From positions 54,507,501 through 54,571,500 of the forward strand of contig CM032232.1 of NCBI GenBank assembly GCA_019009955.1: 64,000 nt of DNA, given 5' to 3'. The notes under the pieces are model-generated. The model worked only from the letters and a program-made list of their open reading frames with translations, had not been told where the DNA came from and made no database searches. Origin of the DNA: Riptortus pedestris. Lineage: Eukaryota > Arthropoda > Insecta > Hemiptera > Alydidae. Below, in pieces: positions 10,341-22,315 of the stretch (the stretch's first letter is position 1; the number at the start of each line of letters is the position of its first letter). Made by a program: the position numbers and the translations under genes.

Positions 10341-10587
10341 TTAATTAAATGTTTGAATATACTATTTCCAAAATAAAACATTTATATAAATTTCATATAT
10401 TTTGTTTATTTTTAATTTTTCTTTCTGAGAACAGAACATAGCATATTAAAATAGTTAATGAATTACATCAAGTTTTTTTAATTATTTACAACCATTTCCT
10501 ACTTAGGAGATTTTTTATGGCATGGGTCTCTTGGACCCAACGTTACCACAGGCGGGATTTCTTTTCATGTTACCGCTGAAGGGTTAA

Positions 10588-11422
10588 AATGAAAAAGCTT
10601 TTTTTTTCTTTATAAATAGTTAACAAATATTTTCTTTTTTATGTGATAATCGTATTTTGACTGAGAACTTGGAAAATGAAACAAATATCTTACAAGCAAT
10701 TATGAAATGTTAATAGATGGCATTCAAAACTAAAGATGGAAATCCTAAAAAAAGAAGCACTTTTTGCAGGTACTTAAACTTATCAGATTATTAGACAGGG
10801 CGTGATACGCCCTCTGGATACGTACTCAGACGAGTGTACACCTATGTCATCATCTGAAATTAGATTTTCTATTTTTCTACTAATAATTAGCATATGAATC
10901 ATTAACATCAAATTAAAGTTCGTCGTTAAACGATTAGACATACATTAGCTAATAACTGAAAATTCTAATGAGCAGGAATTAACTGAAGGCAAAGAATACG
11001 AAAAACTTCCTTCATTCAAAATTAAAAAAAAAATAGTATAACCAAAACAAGGTGTAGGGCATTAAATGATTAACACAATTTTCCCTCCAACAAAATAAAT
11101 AGGACATTTATTTTTTTTTATTTTAAAAGCTCGATGAAAACCATATCTTTTATTTAAGCAAGGGATAAGGTAACAAGGTATTTCATAATACATTAGCTTA
11201 TTGATATAGGAGTGGGGATTTGCTGAGAACTGAAAAATGAAAAAAAAATACATATTGTTGAATGAATGAAATGAGAACCATTTCATATTAGCTGTGTACT
11301 TTAAACACGTTTTTAAGGGCGAAGCATGTAAATATATTATTGCTCTAAAGCACAAAAAAAGATTTATCATGTTTTATAAGAATGTGTCTCTATATTCTTC
11401 AACTCATAACTTCTAAACAATA
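10588..11422. other. AT-rich interval with no recognised feature
   Basis: Poly-A and poly-T runs and short chance frames only. Confidence 0.5.
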
Positions 11423-11644
11423 TTATTATTTATTAACGTCCACTTTTTGCAACTTAGGCTAATTGGTACGGGTTATCTAGAGGTTACCACCCTTTTCTAG
11501 TCTGGGTGGGATTTTAGTAAGTTATTTAATGAATTTCTTAACTAAATATTTTCCTTTTCCCAGGCGAGAATCTAACTCGCCACTCTAGGTTTACCATGTG
11601 AGATAAAGGTCAACGCTTTAACACGCATGGCTAACTTGAGCCCC
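11423..11644 (-). mobile_element. tRNA-like SINE, copy 1
   Basis: Minus-strand copy. The 3' side has the (AAT)n tail and TAACGTCCACTTTTTGCAAC, and the 5' side ends CATGGCTAACTTGAGCCCCC. The box-B-like GGCGAGTTAGATTCTCGCC is present. It is flanked by a perfect 13-bp target-site duplication, CTTCTAAACAATA, at 11410-11422 and 11645-11657. The body is non-coding. Confidence 0.9.
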
Positions 11645-11657
11645 CTTCTAAACAATA

Positions 11658-12447
11658 GCATATCTAATGAATTTACAAAACATATGTTTTACACCTAACC
11701 TATATCTTACAATTACAAAGAGATATAAATAAAACAATCGTTCATTATAATATTCACTCCCTAACAATTATATTTTTTTATTTAAAAAATTAATTTTACT
11801 TTTGATAACTAGCATAAATGGTACAGGTTATATAAACGTAACCGTTTTCTTTTAGCTAATTTCCGTTGAGGATAATTCTTTATGTATTGTATATTCTTCT
11901 TAATTTGGAGTCAATATTCTAATATATTCATAGATTACTGGCAAGGGTTACCAATAAAAACACCTTTCTATCCCCCTACACTTTATTCCCTTAAGGAAAA
12001 TCTGCTAAAAAGTGGATAATTATTCTTGGAGGAGCTGAAAGAATAACATTTAGAGTTAGAGGTCGGAAGTCAACACACTAGAGAAGCATAAATACTTGAA
12101 TCTTTTTCTGTGCTGAGATAACTGAAGAAGCTAGCAGTATCGCACCTTGATAACGTAATAATTATTATCATAATCATTCGTGGAGATATTAAAAGGCCTT
12201 AAAGTAAAATTATCATGAAATATCCAGATATAAAGATGTCTGGACTAGGCTGTAGAGGAATGGTGTTGAAAGGAGAGATTGAAAGAGGTGCCCTTAGCAC
12301 GGTGGGCCATCCATCTTGGAGACATTCAGCCGGGGGTAGTAAACCACCCTCCCAGATCCAATAAACACCCTCAGATACAAGTCAATGTACTCCCCTCGCA
12401 CCCCTATATCCCAATGCTAGTAGCGAATTTAGCATGGAATAAGGATC
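11658..12447. other. AT-rich interval with a family A scrap and a GC-rich patch
   Basis: TTCCCTTAAGGAAAATCTGC followed by TAA near 11989-12010 is an isolated family A terminal hairpin. At about 12288-12420 a GC-rich stretch (TAGCACGGTGGGCCATCC, CCGGGGGTAGTAAACCACCC) looks like a repeat tail, but I cannot name it. Confidence 0.4.
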
Positions 12448-12500
12448 AGCATTTCCCTTAAAGGAAATCTGCTGTTGAGGTTTCGAAAAATTTTGACATC
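12448..12500 (-). repeat. Family A terminal scrap
   Basis: AGCATTTCCCTTAAAGGAAA then TCTGCTGTTGAGG: the hairpin end in inverse orientation, without the body. Confidence 0.5.
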
Positions 12501-15443
12501 ACATTTGACTGTCAGTTCAACAGTTCATTAGTTTACAGATTCCTCCTAAAAGTTGCGTAAGAAAAGTGAATGTTCCAATTCAGAATTATTTATGACTTAA
12601 TATTTGATACATTCATTTTTGAGTGCCTTGTATACTAATTTAATAAAAATGTAAAGAAAGTTTTGTTTTAAACCACATAAAAAACATTTTCATATCATGT
12701 ACTGGTGTAAAACGTAATGGGAATTTTAATTTTTCAAAAACATGAACAGGAATCAAGTCCAATTAAATGTTGAATTACTCTTTTTACAGATTGAGCGATC
12801 CTTCACACCCATCAATCATGTTCCTTCAATACTGTTGCAGATTCTGCAATCTATGTCTACATATTTATAGCCTTATCTCAAGGTCAATAAATCAATAGAT
12901 TGGCTTTCAATGTGGTTTGATATGATTAGTTTCTAAGCACAAGGCATTTTTCGCTCTATTTTTGGCAACTCTTCAGGTTCGTATATCACTAAATAAGGAT
13001 ATAATTACACGCAAGGGTAGATTTAAATTTTTGCCCATTTGGGTTATGCGATCTGCCTGAAGGTGCCACGCCCACCGAAGAAATTAACCTCTCTCTGCTT
13101 ATTACGTAGGTTATTGTCAGCTGATTATATATAATTATTAGTCAAATTTACTTTAAGTATACCCATTTAGAACGATTATCAGTCTCATACGTGTGAGTTT
13201 CGTGTCTTATCAGCTCCGATACAGTCATGGTTTATTTGTCAAAAATGTCCAAAGGCTACCACTTGTAGTAATTCTGTTGGATCCAACTCTTTACGTATAC
13301 CTACCGACATCTATAAGATCTTCGATGTTGGACTTTCTGATGTTGTTGGATGGATATTGGATGAAATTGGAGCTATGTATTTTCCATGCTCAGTAGCTTA
13401 AAACGCTACGTCAGTACTAAAAGAATCATTTCTGTATTTAGAGTATACATTTAAAATTAAAATATACTATGGAAGGTTGGAATATTATAAATTTTCATTG
13501 TATTAGATAAAATTATAATTACTGTAGATTATTAAAATAATTGTATATTCGTATGTGAATTGCATGATATAAACTTAAATATGAAATCATGGCTTTAATA
13601 TGTATAAATTAACGATAATTGAAAATTGTTGAATTTGTTCTCGCAAATACTTATTTTATTTCTCTAAATACTCTATATATGTTTGAAAAGTATTCCCCAA
13701 AACTAATAATTAAAATATAAAACCAGTGAACGAAATTAAAATTAATAATTTAAAAAAAGAAAAATAATTGGTACTTTAATTTATAAAATCAAATGCTATC
13801 TGTTATGAAATATTTGTTATGAAAACACTAAACAATTATTAGAAACTATTTATATAAAATTTATTCATTGAAAAGATTAAATTATTTTATAATAATTCTA
13901 TATTTTTCGATGCGTTAGTATGTGTGTAATATATTGGTTCTTGTCGGTTGTTTAGTCATATCTTGGGATACGTCAAGTAATTGTCGTAGGCTGATTTCAG
14001 CTAGTATGTGTCTTATTGTTAGGCACCTGTTGGAGCATTTACATATAAGGAACTATGTCTTTGTCCTTAAGTGGTCATGTGTGTCCGATCCTAAGTCTGG
14101 CAAGAACAACTTCCTTCCGACTAATACTCCTGTGATTCGATGACCACTCCTTGATGTTACTTTTGATACGGCGGAGGTGGTTATTAACATTCATCCATTC
14201 TGATTTCCATTTGTCTAGGATTCGGTGTAGCATATGTCTCACTATGTCTTTCTATTTGAGTGTTTTGCGTTTCATTAGTGACTAATTTAGCCTCGTGGTC
14301 AACTATCGCTCTAAGTTCGAGATATTCATGAAAAAATAAATTAAAAAATACCGATGAATAAAAAGATTTTCTTTTTTTTTAAAAAAAAAAGTATGAAACA
14401 CATGGATTTCTATTTTGAATTATTTTTTACCCATTGAAATATAGATTAACACTCCAGTAGTTGTACGTCATCTGAGAGATGATTTGGAGAGACGTTTTGA
14501 ACTGCTGAGTAGAGGATAGAACCTGCAAGCCCCCCACCCTAGCTACCTCCCCCATCCCTATCTTTGAGATCCCTCCCGACTACCTTTGTGAGTAGTGCAA
14601 TGGCAGATTTACAGGGAGCTGAAAAGTATAAAAAATAGAGAAATAAATTCAACCATCTTCGGTTAAAGGAAGAAGGGCACACTGGATTTCCTATGTCCAA
14701 AAAAATAAGTCCAAAATTAGAAATGTATTGGCTATATCAAGTATGCATTTTGATGGAGAAATAAATGAGAGAGCAGGAGAAAAGAAAAAAAGATTCCATT
14801 ATAACACATTATAATCAAAGCAAACCAGGTAGGGAGATATTGAATAAAATTTTCACTTTATAATGTATCGAGAAATACCAGAAGGTGCCAGTGGTAGTAT
14901 TTTTTTCTCTTCTGAATAATGCGGGGACCAATTCCAAAGTAATTTATTTAGGAAATGGTCATATTTCATTTTATAAACCTACCTAACTATTTTATTTTAT
15001 TTTCCAAACCTGACTATGTAATGTGTATGTATAACGTATGTATATATCAATTTTATATTGTGTATGCCAAGATAATGTGTGAAATATTTTTTTTCATATT
15101 ATATAATAGTAAATCATGTATATTGTTCATATAATGTATCAATTATAACTTTTATACAAATATTAGTACAGGCTTAATTAAAACTAACCTTCTTACTTTA
15201 ATACTTAAGGAAAGGTGGTAAGTCATCTGAGAGATGACGTGCGCCTACTCTTTTACTGACGAGGGGCACGACTACTGCAGCGTTAAGAGGTATCTGTAAT
15301 AATGTAATACAAGGTGCTCGAACAAAAAAAATGGAGAAAGTAAACACCACTGCTGCAATGCACAACCTTAGAAAATGTCAATTGAAGGAACTGCTGAACA
15401 AAAGGAACGACTCCTTATTTAAATGAACGGGTATTTGACTGAC
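12501..15443. other. Presumed start of the next KChIP intron; little recognisable
   Basis: AT-rich sequence. Two copies of the hairpin motif GTCATCTGAGAGATGA occur at 14467-14482 and 15222-15237; the second extends to a perfect 7-bp stem. I looked for the following KChIP exon (a YAHYVFN-like peptide on the minus strand) and did not see it. Confidence 0.4.
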
Positions 15444-15638
15444 CTCCTTGCGGAAAGAACTGTGAGTATATTGATCTGAAGGATTCCTCAGTGACGAGCC
15501 CCGTGGGGCAGTGCGCCTTGAAGCTCCGGTAGATTCTTTTCAGCTCGGCCCTTGAGAACCGGGTAGCTCTGACCAAGGCATCGAGAGAGTCGGGTTTCGC
15601 TCTCGCCGAGGGCCAATCACCCTCCTCCCACTCTGAAT
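15444..15638 (-). CDS. Kv channel-interacting protein (KChIP) exon with degenerate EF-hand 1
   Basis: KChIPs are small EF-hand calcium sensors that bind the cytoplasmic N-terminus of Kv4 potassium channels and tune their trafficking and inactivation. Read on the minus strand this 195-nt exon encodes about 65 residues. An acidic start (SEWEEGDWP) is followed by a segment of the form PDSLDALVRATRFSRAELK, then RIYRSFKAHCPTG and SIYSQFFPQG, which match the family's region from the variable/core junction through EF-hand 1. The Cys-Pro pair in EF-hand 1, which prevents calcium binding there, is a family hallmark and is present. Splice signals fit: a pyrimidine-rich tract and CAG acceptor at 15639-15640, and a GTCAGT donor at 15443-15438. 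The exon starts with the last two bases of a codon and ends in phase 1, the usual phase after FFPQG. It is GC-rich compared with its surroundings. EF-hands 2-4 were not found at lower coordinates, so the downstream intron probably leaves the window. Confidence 0.9.
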
Positions 15639-16002
15639 CTGAAATAGATATAAAAATATTTTAGTTAAACGTTCACAGTAAATAGTTACAAATGTTATAG
15701 AGGTGAGGAAGAGTCCTGGTAGTATAGTATACAAGAGGCTAATGCAGGTGTGCATGAACTAACACGAGACGACGTTGTTCGGAGGAAGGAAAAGCATAAG
15801 GTCTGGGATTCAGAATAAGAATGGGGTTCCATGTAAATGAAAATCTAGACAGACCATGAAAATTGGCGACCCTGTAGATTTTGACGTTGAAGGGCAAGGA
15901 ACAGGTGATACGGAAGAATATCATAATTATAACTTTTCAAACTATCTTCTATATTCAAGAAATACGAATTAACCCAACAGAAGGAATCGACAACATAACG
16001 TA

Positions 16003-16377
16003 TATTTTGTTTTTGGATTACTAAAATCTGAGTGATTGAGATAAAAATTATTCTGAATCATTTCAAATTACTCCACTAGCTATAGTAATAGTTTTAAATA
16101 AAATTAATATGTAATTTTCAGATATATTTCATTAATTGTCCATCTTTCCAGTCTAGACTAAATGTATTTATTCAGCACTGTGAAGATGGCTGCCCTGTTT
16201 ACAATTCAGACGCTTTCCGTTGTAGATATTATTAACTTGTAAATTGACTGAATGATTTTTTATTACCATTTGTATTTATTCCATTAACATTCACGGTGGT
16301 GTTACCAGAATGTATATTTATCTGTTGTAAACCTTCCCGTGGGAAATCTGCTTAGTTTACACTGTGTGATGGACTTT
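16003..16377 (-). repeat. Family A copy 5, type I head only
   Basis: TTTTTGGATTACTAAAATCT, ATTCACGGTGGTGTTACC, CGTGGGAAATCTGCTTAGTT, and a decayed terminus TGTGTGATGGACTTT. The body and hairpin end are missing. Confidence 0.75.
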
Positions 16378-16779
16378 TTTATTTTGATGATAGTACTAAA
16401 ATTATTTTAAAATGAATTTAATGCCAAAAATGTTGCAATCCAGAAATAAAGTGCCTCATTACGAAAGCACTAAACTACCACAATTATATCTCGAAATTAC
16501 TCTAGTTTTCATTATAAAATTTTTTATTCAGACTGTTATAGGACATTTTTGCTACTATTCATGGAACTTGGTATGAGAGTGAGCCTTAATAAAAACCGGT
16601 TTGATGATTCTGGTTAATATCGTTTTCAAAATGAGCACTAACAAAAGCGGTTAAAAATTTGAAACTTTTACGGGCTCTAACTTCGGCAGGCAGTTCAATG
16701 AAAAATCCTACTTGACGACTTTTAGCTCATAACTAAAACACCTGGACCCAGGAATAATGAATTTTCTTCAGCCCATTCC

Positions 16780-17230
16780 AAAAGATGGTTTTCAGATATT
16801 TCATCATTTTGCTATGATAATGTAAAATATACATTGTCCTTCGTACTCGCTGCTCATCCAATTTTTTCAAAGAAATTTGAGAATTGCGGAAAGAAACAAG
16901 ACAGGTGTTAGTTATGTATACCTTTGTAGAATATCAGTAATTTAACAAGATTCGTTCTATATCATTTTACAAACCGACTCATAATAACGGATTTTTTTTT
17001 GAAATTTATAATCTTCCCTCCCTCTAACTCACCACTATTTCATGTCCGATTTCATCCAATATCAAATATAATCTTAAGTGTTGACAGAAAATGTTAAATA
17101 TAGATTATTTTTCCTTAATTAGGAATTTTAAATTTATTATATTGCTCTTTTTACGAATTTCCTCTACATAGTATCCCAATGTGGAGGGATTTTATTTTCT
17201 GCACGTCCCATGCAAATTTGCATTATAGAT
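16780..17230 (+). repeat. Degenerate family A body (type III-like)
   Basis: Weak matches in family order: TTAACAAGATTCGTTCTATA, CCGACTCATAATAACGGA, TCCCTCCCTCTAACTCACC, TGTCCGATTTCATCC. Strongly diverged; the boundaries are approximate. Confidence 0.45.
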
Positions 17231-18732
17231 GCATTTTGTGAAAACTTTTAACAATTTTTATATAATATATATATATTAAAAATGCGAATAAGAACATGGA
17301 AATTAAACTTGACAAAAAAAAAGTTAAATATGAACAATTAAGAAATATAATAACCAATAAAAAAAATTACATAATATTAATATTACATTATCTTTTCCAC
17401 TTTCAGCTTTAAAATATCATAGTCTATTGATTTTAATAATTTTAGGTGTGTTGAAAATAAAATATCGGGACTGATAGACCATGCGGGAATATGAGTTTTT
17501 AACTGTCTTCGTATGTCTTGAGTCAGTCTACATACATAAAACAGGTAGGTGAATGTCTGTTCAGTGTAACTGTTGCATTTACAAGTATTTGAGTCAGTAA
17601 GATTTGAATCTGTATAAGTAGGAGTTGGAATTTCCTTGTCCAGTCAGTATTTGTGTTAGATAAAATGTATGTTGGATTAGTGAGATATTGGTTTTTAAAA
17701 CAGGGATGTATAATTTTAGATGTAATCCTTTATCTGTTTGACTATGTTTATAATTTGACCGCTGTTGCCACAAATTAATACTTTTTTCTCTTAGTAAATA
17801 TTTTAACACAGTTGGAGTAATTTTTTTTTAAATTACCTCTTCGCTACTTTTAGAGGCACTTTTGGCGTAGATTTCAGTGTCTATAATTCCCCATGTGCCT
17901 TGACCCATTTGAAGTGTATGATCTTGTAATGATCTTTATCTTGAAACGTCTATTTATTTATTCATTAACATTTAGCGATTGTATTATGTGAGGCGTAATT
18001 AGACAGTAAAAAAGCATTTACACTACGAATGTAGATGAACAAAAACAAGAAAATAAAACTATGTATTATTATTAAAGTATTTGAAATATTTTAGTCAAAA
18101 TATTTCTGTAGACGACTAATTTCGCTTTCCCAACAATTTTTCTGAATATTTTAATTGGTATCCCTGAAATATGATGGTGGAAAAGAAACAAACAATTACC
18201 CTTCGCCCCCACCCTCCTACAGTATTGTTCTTCAACAGCCCGTAAAAAATATCTGCCTTTTAACAAAACGAGAAAACTTGAGAAATGAACAACCTGTTGC
18301 TATTACAGTATAGGAACTGCCATTCTCGCGTTAAATTTGACATTAAAATGTTTGGATCTCAAAATGTATTCCTGTGGAAAAAGGTTGATTGAATTTTACA
18401 GCAATGACAGCTTTTTCGTTTCAATAAAAGATAAAAGGTTTATTGGAGAACATTGGACCGAGTTTATTCTGATTTAAATTTACAAATAATATTTGAAAAT
18501 GATAGTCTTAAACTGTGCAAAAAAGTGAATAAACATCCTATTTCGTAAAAAAAACAAAACAATACTTTCATTAGTATCATTAGTTATTAATATCAGTAGC
18601 TTAAATTTCTAAAGAAGATATTTGACACATTTCAGGAACCCATCTACTCAGGCATGAATGAATCTAAAACATTACTGAAATAATTAGCTTTAATTAGTTA
18701 CATTAGCTATTGAAAAATGTCGAAAAATGTCT
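17231..18732. other. AT-rich interval with no recognised feature
   Basis: Only short chance frames and homopolymer runs were seen. Confidence 0.4.
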
Positions 18733-18767
18733 TACCAAGGAGATGACGAAAACGAGTACTTTTCATG

Positions 18768-18822
<55 letters not shown>

Positions 18823-19079
18823 CTATTATCACTCTAGTTATGTCTTTACCAGACTCGATATATGAGCGTTTCATGTAAAAATAAAGATAAAAGTTCGTTA
18901 AATCGGACCAGAGGTGAGGTGTAGAGGGGGGGGGGATCGAAAATTCAAAATATCTCTGATATTGTGAGTAGCATATTGTGTATTGTCGACCTTAAGGAAA
19001 TTTAATAATTGATAAATTGTTTTTAACAGATATTTGTATTTTTTAAAATGTCCCGCCTTCCACGAACAGCCACTTTTTG
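18733..19079 (-). repeat. Family A copy 6, partial
   Basis: GGAGATGACGAAAACGAG, a (TA)n core at about 18771-18816, TATTTGTCTATTATCACTCT, GTTCGTTAAATCGGACC and a G-run before ATCGAAAATTCAAAATATCT. Both ends are missing. Confidence 0.65.
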
Positions 19080-19201
19080 TCATAGCAGCTTAGGAATAAG
19101 CACGTATCATGCAACGCCAAGCTTAAATGCCAAATAGTGTTCAACGGGCATTTACTATGAATGATACATACAAGCATTGTATGGCGGAGTCATCAATTAA
19201 G

Positions 19202-20151
19202 ATTTTTCACCATACTACGATGTAATCACCTGCTTTACACACCTAATTTGCGGTCCGAAAGCTACACTTCGCCGCCCTAGGGCCGAAAATGAATATTTCG
19301 CCCTAGGGCCACAAAATCAGCTGTTTATTATTTTAATTCATTCATTTCATTATATACATTATATTAGTTTGTTTTGCTCGTATTATTGTTTAGTTATTTA
19401 GTAATTATGGCTAATAATATATCAGAATCTATAAATAGAAGAGCAAAAGAAATCATGGCAGATTTGTTACCAGCAAAATCAAAAGATAGGTATGACGAAG
19501 AGTATACATGGTTTTTGAACTGAGTTCTTGAATCATGTTAGTTGAGGGAGGTGGTGACTTGTTGACATTGAAACGCCATGGTGGATGGAAGTTTTCAACA
19601 GCTGCCGAAGGTTACATTGAAGACTCTGTGACAAAGAAATTGGAAGTTTCTAACAGATTGTTTAGTAAAGTGAATGAGTCATCGACTTCGACATCAAATA
19701 TCGATTTTGGAACTATTGAATATGAAAATCAGTCTCTCTTTACAATTGATGATTTATTTGAAGATTGTCAAGAGGATATTTTAATCAGAAACAATCCAAC
19801 TACGAGTAAAAGTGTGAATGTGTCAAACAAAAACAAGTAATAGAATCTTCAAAGGGTTTTCAAACAACCAAAATTGTACTTTTAACATTTCTATAAATCA
19901 AAAATAAACGAACTAACTTTTTTTAGCATTTTGAAATATATCAGTTGTATTAAATGAAACACACATATGTTCATCTCTCTTTATTAACTTACATAATAAC
20001 ATAACGTAAAACAATCCATACATTAAACATTCATCATGTCCCCATAACCACAAGATAACCTTCTAACAAAGAGGTACACTTAACCAAAAGAAAATCTTGT
20101 TTTTGATTAATGTTATATCGTATTAATATTTATTGTAGTATGGTGAAAAAT
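19202..20151 (+). mobile_element. Crypton-like deletion derivative between 17-bp inverted repeats
   Basis: ATTTTTCACCATACTAC at 19202-19218 recurs inverted as GTAGTATGGTGAAAAAT at 20135-20151. Between them lie two CCCTAGGGCC motifs (near 19277 and 19303) and a deleted tyrosine recombinase gene. Outside the right repeat, to about 20270, are further CTCGGGCC and GCCGGCCC motifs, so the true border may lie further right. Confidence 0.6.
19407..19840 (+). pseudogene. Crypton-type tyrosine recombinase, internally deleted
   Basis: Two pieces of one protein. The first, 19407-19523, gives MANNISESINRRAKEIMADL, then LPAKSKDRYDEEYTWFLN and a TGA, which resembles the N-terminal SAM-like start of Crypton recombinases. 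The second, 19535-19840, gives GGGDLLTLKRHGGWKFSTAA then EGYIEDS, the last catalytic block with the presumed Tyr nucleophile in EGYIED, followed by a Ser/Asp-rich tail typical of the family's C-terminus. The central region with the first Arg and the HxxR box is missing, so the deletion junction is near 19520. It cannot be active. The family name rests on motif recognition only. Confidence 0.65.
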
Positions 20152-20399
20152 AGCGTTCGTGTCTCGGGCCAAAGTGCTTTTGCCGGCCCTCGAACTTTTC
20201 ATGACCTCGACTACGTCTCGGTCAAAAAATATCTCGGGCCGGCAAACGCCCACTTTCGGCCCTTGGTACGAAATATACTATAACATTCTTAACTTTAGAA
20301 TTTTATTTGATCTATTCTGTACTCGATATTTTACCATTACATTCAATACTCGTAAACCACACCCATCTACCGAGATATATGCACTTTTTGTTTCTAGTT

Positions 20400-20534
20400 A
20401 TTAGTGAACCCCCCCCCCTAGTACTCATCGGAGTTTTATTACAAATAGGAAATAAACTTTGAGATGAGATCACTACTGTATCATATGTCGTAGAAAATCT
20501 ACTGTGTTTAAGCAGCCCCTGGATGACGGACTTT
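20400..20534 (-). repeat. Family A copy 7, type III head fragment
   Basis: C-run, CTCATCGGAGTTTTATTAC, TTTGAGATGAGATCACTACT, AAGCAGCCCCTGGATGACGG and ACTTT. The head only. Confidence 0.65.
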
Positions 20535-20616
20535 TGACTGTAGCGGGGCCTACTATGTTGAGGAAGAGCAACCGAACAAATGGAATGTATACAGTTTAGT
20601 TAGCCATATTGGAATC

Positions 20617-20961
20617 ATGGGTCTCAACCCCGGCCAAGTGCATCCTAAAAGGAGACGTGAGAGGGCAAGAGTGCAAGTAATGCAGCTGGCCACTGCATTC
20701 AAAGGAGCAGCTCGCCTTTATGCAGGCTCAGCTTTTACACCGGCTAAAGCTACAGTTTACAGCTTCGTCGTGTTTATTGTCTCTTTTAACTATTGTGCGT
20801 TAACTCGAGTGCCGAAGCAAACCATAACAAGATTCATGGCCAGAGATAAAATCTCACAGAGTGGAAGAGCCTACTCAACCCTTTATCGGCTTGTCTTAAA
20901 ATGGCTCCCAAAGACAAACTATTCGGCAAAGTATACTACTGTTTATTCTGACAGTGTCTAG
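20617..20961 (+). CDS. Unrecognised 114-codon open frame
   Basis: An ATG at 20617 (MGLNPGQVHPKRRRERARVQ) opens a frame of moderate GC content starting about 80 bp past a family A head. The N-terminus is strongly basic. A hydrophobic run (YSFVVFIVSFNYCAL) sits near residues 48-62, and the C-terminal half is Lys/Arg/Ser/Thr-rich. I recognise no family. It could be host-derived, a captured fragment, or a chance frame. Confidence 0.25.
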   Translation: MGLNPGQVHPKRRRERARVQVMQLATAFKGAARLYAGSAFTPAKATVYSFVVFIVSFNYCALTRVPKQTITRFMARDKISQSGRAYSTLYRLVLKWLPKTNYSAKYTTVYSDSV

Positions 20962-21555
20962 TACTAAGTTGGTCAGTGTTAAGAAAGAAAATATCTTATA
21001 TTTACAGTTAGCACAAGCACTTTTGGTATAAGTATTTCCCTAAAGGACTCCTGATGAGATTTTAGAAAACAATCTTGAAATGTCCATTCAATCTACCCAA
21101 AAAAGGACAAAAATCAATTCTGGTCAAAACTATACATATAGCTATATTATTAACATAACACATTGTATAATATTACTATTCTAAGTAAATTCATTATATT
21201 TATTTTACGCATTGGTTTTTGTAACAGATATTTCAAAATTGTTATTTTATTCCCCCTTTAAACACCCAGTACTCTTTGTCCATTGTTAACAAAGCGTCGA
21301 GTATAAGTTCGAATTTAAACGTTATATGATATATTGAAATTAGTAGGAAGGGAGAGGGTAGCTGAAAAAAGAACTAAGTCTATTGATAACATTTGAGTTA
21401 ATGTTGAGATTGTAAAATCTTGTTGATATCTTATAGTCAACACTACTAGTGAAGATATCCAATTCAAGACTAACGGGGAGTCATTAACATTAAGAAAGGC
21501 GTTGCCTATAAACCATTGAATTTTAGTCGATTTTTACGGAGAACATGCTGTAGGT
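20962..21555. other. AT-rich interval with no recognised feature
   Basis: No coding, repeat or RNA signal recognised. Confidence 0.4.

Positions 21556-22315
<760 letters not shown>

Larger units (their letters stand above)
8073..10583 (+). mobile_element. Full-length piggyBac transposon flanked by TTAA
   Basis: The 2511-bp element has its target TTAA at 8069-8072 and 10584-10587. The left end begins CCTTCCAGTGATAACGTTGG and the right end, read inward, begins CCCTTCAGCGGTAACATG. Subterminal repeats of the form GGTAACGTTGGGTCC...GACCC occur at about 8080-8105, inverted at about 8264-8290, and again near 10526-10550. The transposase frame lies on the plus strand. Internal stops show that the copy is not autonomous now. 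Confidence 0.93.

Noticed and set aside
13193..14143. Open frames that might be further KChIP exons
   Set aside because: They lie on the plus strand and show no EF-hand residues; the minus strand there has none either.
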